A DNA stretch of 8,045 nt from Candidatus Zambryskibacteria bacterium CG10_big_fil_rev_8_21_14_0_10_34_34 (lineage in GTDB: Bacteria > Patescibacteriota > Minisyncoccia > Phycocordibacterales > WO2-35-19). The stretch's first letter is position 1. Each line of letters opens with the position of its first letter. Below the pieces are notes generated by a model. That model saw nothing but the letters and a program-made list of their open reading frames with translations, ran no database searches and was not told where the DNA came from. The position numbers were made by a program, and so were the translations under genes. The DNA lies in the NCBI GenBank assembly GCA_002771075.1, contig PCXM01000010.1, positions 4,119 to 12,163 on the forward strand. Reading direction: 5' to 3'. Positions 6,853 through 8,045 of this stretch are shown piece by piece.

Positions 6853-8045
6853 ATGAAATCAATATTTAAAAACATTTTAGCTAGTATTTTGGGCTGGCAG
6901 GTCCGAAGATTAAGGAAAAATTATGATTTCAAAATTATTGGGGTGGTTGGCAGTATTGGCAAAACTAGCACCAAATTAGCTATTGCTAAAGTATTGGAAT
7001 CCGAGAAAAGAGTTCGCTATCAAGAAGGGAATTATAATGACATTATTAGTGTTCCGCTTATATTTTTTGGACACACTATGCCATCTATTTGGAACGTTTT
7101 TTCTTGGATTAAAATTATTTTTCAAAATGAGATTCAAATTTATTATGATTTCCCATTTGATTTTGTAATAGTGGAGCTTGGGACAGACACTCCAAACCAA
7201 ATAAATCAATTTAGAAAATATTTGTTTTTGGATATTGCGGTAGTTACTGCTGTAGCTTTGGAACATATGGAATTTTTTGATAGTTTAAAAGATGTATCTG
7301 AAGAAGAGTGGTCTGTAAATTATTTTAGTGACATTATTTTTGCTAACAAAGACTTATGTTCTGTCGCCCCTGAAAACATAGATCATAAAAAAGTTTTTTT
7401 CTATGGTAAAGATTTCGGTTCTATTTTTAAAATAGAAAATATTTCAAAAATAAAAGAAGGTTTCTCTTTTGATATTTTAAAGACTGATAAAAAAATAATG
7501 GATTTATCCGTTTCTGTTATCTCTGAAGTCCAATTGTATTCAATTGTGGCTGCTGTTATTGTAGCCAAGACAATTAATATATCTGATCAAAAAATAAAAG
7601 AAGGAGTAAAAAAAATTGCAGGTTTTGCCGGCAGGATGCAAAAATTAAAAGGCATCAAAAATTCTCTTATTATTGATGATACATATAATGCTAGCCCTAG
7701 CGCTGTCAAAATGGCGATTGACACCCTCAAATCATATCCCACTTTACAAAGAGTAGCTATCTTAGGAATGATGAATGAATTGGGGGATATTTCTAAAGAA
7801 GAACACAGAAAAATAGGTCAATATTGTGATCCAAAATCTTTAGATTTGATAGTGACGATAGGGCAAGATGCCAACACTTTTTTGGCATCAGCGGCTATAG
7901 AAAATAATTGCAATGTTTATAAAGCAAAAAATTCAATTGATGCCGGAGAATTTTTGAAAGATAAAATAAAAGAAAAAGCTGTGATATTGGCTAAAGGTTC
8001 TCAAAATGGGGTCTTTGCTGAAGAAGCTCTCAAACCTCTACTTGC
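6853..8045 (+). CDS. murF: MurF-like Mur ligase, 3' end cut by the window
   Basis: Open frame of 397 codons running off the right edge with no stop. Mur ligases use ATP to add an amino acid or dipeptide to UDP-MurNAc-peptide in the cytoplasm; MurF adds D-Ala-D-Ala. The Mur core is clear: P-loop GVVGSIGKTSTK (30-41, K37), EGNYND (58-63), the VELGTD segment (107-112), A135-LEHMEFF with H138, RMQKLKG (261-267), IIDDTYNASPSAVKMA (273-288), LGMMNELGD (304-312), EEHRKIG and AKGSQNGVFAE (380-390). The last motif normally lies near the C-terminus, so few residues are probably missing. Only about 30 residues precede the P-loop, where E. coli MurF has about 105, so the N-terminal UDP-substrate domain is absent. 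An in-frame TGA at 6832 and no alternative start codon after it rule out a longer N-terminus. The position of the carbamylated lysine appears to be Glu152. MurF is the best guess; exact substrate is uncertain. Confidence 0.85.
   Translation, partial: MKSIFKNILASILGWQVRRLRKNYDFKIIGVVGSIGKTSTKLAIAKVLESEKRVRYQEGNYNDIISVPLIFFGHTMPSIWNVFSWIKIIFQNEIQIYYDFPFDFVIVELGTDTPNQINQFRKYLFLDIAVVTAVALEHMEFFDSLKDVSEEEWSVNYFSDIIFANKDLCSVAPENIDHKKVFFYGKDFGSIFKIENISKIKEGFSFDILKTDKKIMDLSVSVISEVQLYSIVAAVIVAKTINISDQKIKEGVKKIAGFAGRMQKLKGIKNSLIIDDTYNASPSAVKMAIDTLKSYPTLQRVAILGMMNELGDISKEEHRKIGQYCDPKSLDLIVTIGQDANTFLASAAIENNCNVYKAKNSIDAGEFLKDKIKEKAVILAKGSQNGVFAEEALKPLL

Noticed and set aside
6114..6862. Minus-strand frames of 67 and 86 codons (6114-6317, 6602-6862) and a plus-strand frame (6342-6548) in the PBP2 region
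   Set aside because: PBP2 motifs SIIK, SSD and KTGT lie in one continuous frame across this region, so these are shadows.
6976..7266. Minus-strand frame of 96 codons and an overlapping plus-strand frame (6983-7168)
   Set aside because: Both are shadows of the MurF-like ligase, whose frame is open from 6853 to the edge and carries all Mur motifs.
1..8045. CRISPR array, tRNA or rRNA gene, transposon ends or a defence-type system
   Set aside because: No regularly spaced repeats, cloverleaf-like segments or terminal inverted repeats were seen, and genes fill nearly all of the window with housekeeping families.

Overview
This is a compact, AT-rich window, nearly all coding, with eight genes all on the + strand. 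The gene set and protein forms point to a reduced-genome bacterium of the Patescibacteria/CPR type, probably Parcubacteria-like. The indications are a prolyl-tRNA synthetase without the editing insertion, a very short MreD, a MurF-like ligase without its N-terminal substrate-binding domain, almost no usable Shine-Dalgarno sequences, and several overlapping or near-abutting genes. This placement is inferred from style and recalled family features, not from a database match. TGA acts as a stop (end of frr), so the genetic code appears standard.

Layout. Positions 1-2968 hold a translation and membrane-proteolysis block: frr (ribosome recycling factor), rseP (site-2 intramembrane metalloprotease) and proS (prolyl-tRNA synthetase). 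This resembles the common bacterial order frr-uppS-cdsA-dxr-rseP-proS with the three isoprenoid/lipid genes absent. Positions 3013-6838 hold a rod-shape and elongation block: mreB, mreC, a minimal mreD and a class B penicillin-binding protein of the PBP2 (mrdA) type. From 6853 to the right edge runs an open, 3'-truncated MurF-like Mur ligase. It has no stop inside the window and is easily missed by an ORF caller.

How the genes work together. MreB filaments, membrane-linked MreC and MreD, and the PBP2 transpeptidase form the core of the elongasome that places lateral-wall peptidoglycan. The MurF-like ligase would act upstream, on the cytoplasmic precursor. RodA, the usual glycosyltransferase partner of PBP2, is not in the window.

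Regulation. Only three genes are preceded by a gap of more than 10 bases (proS, mreB, murF-like). All three carry a -10-like TAnnnT hexamer ending exactly 6 bases before the ATG: TATTAT, TAGATT and TATAAT. This spacing would put the transcription start on the A of the start codon, the signature of leaderless mRNA. It is the most interesting pattern here. I see no mobile element, CRISPR array, RNA gene, convincing terminator hairpin or defence-type system. No gap exceeds 300 bases.
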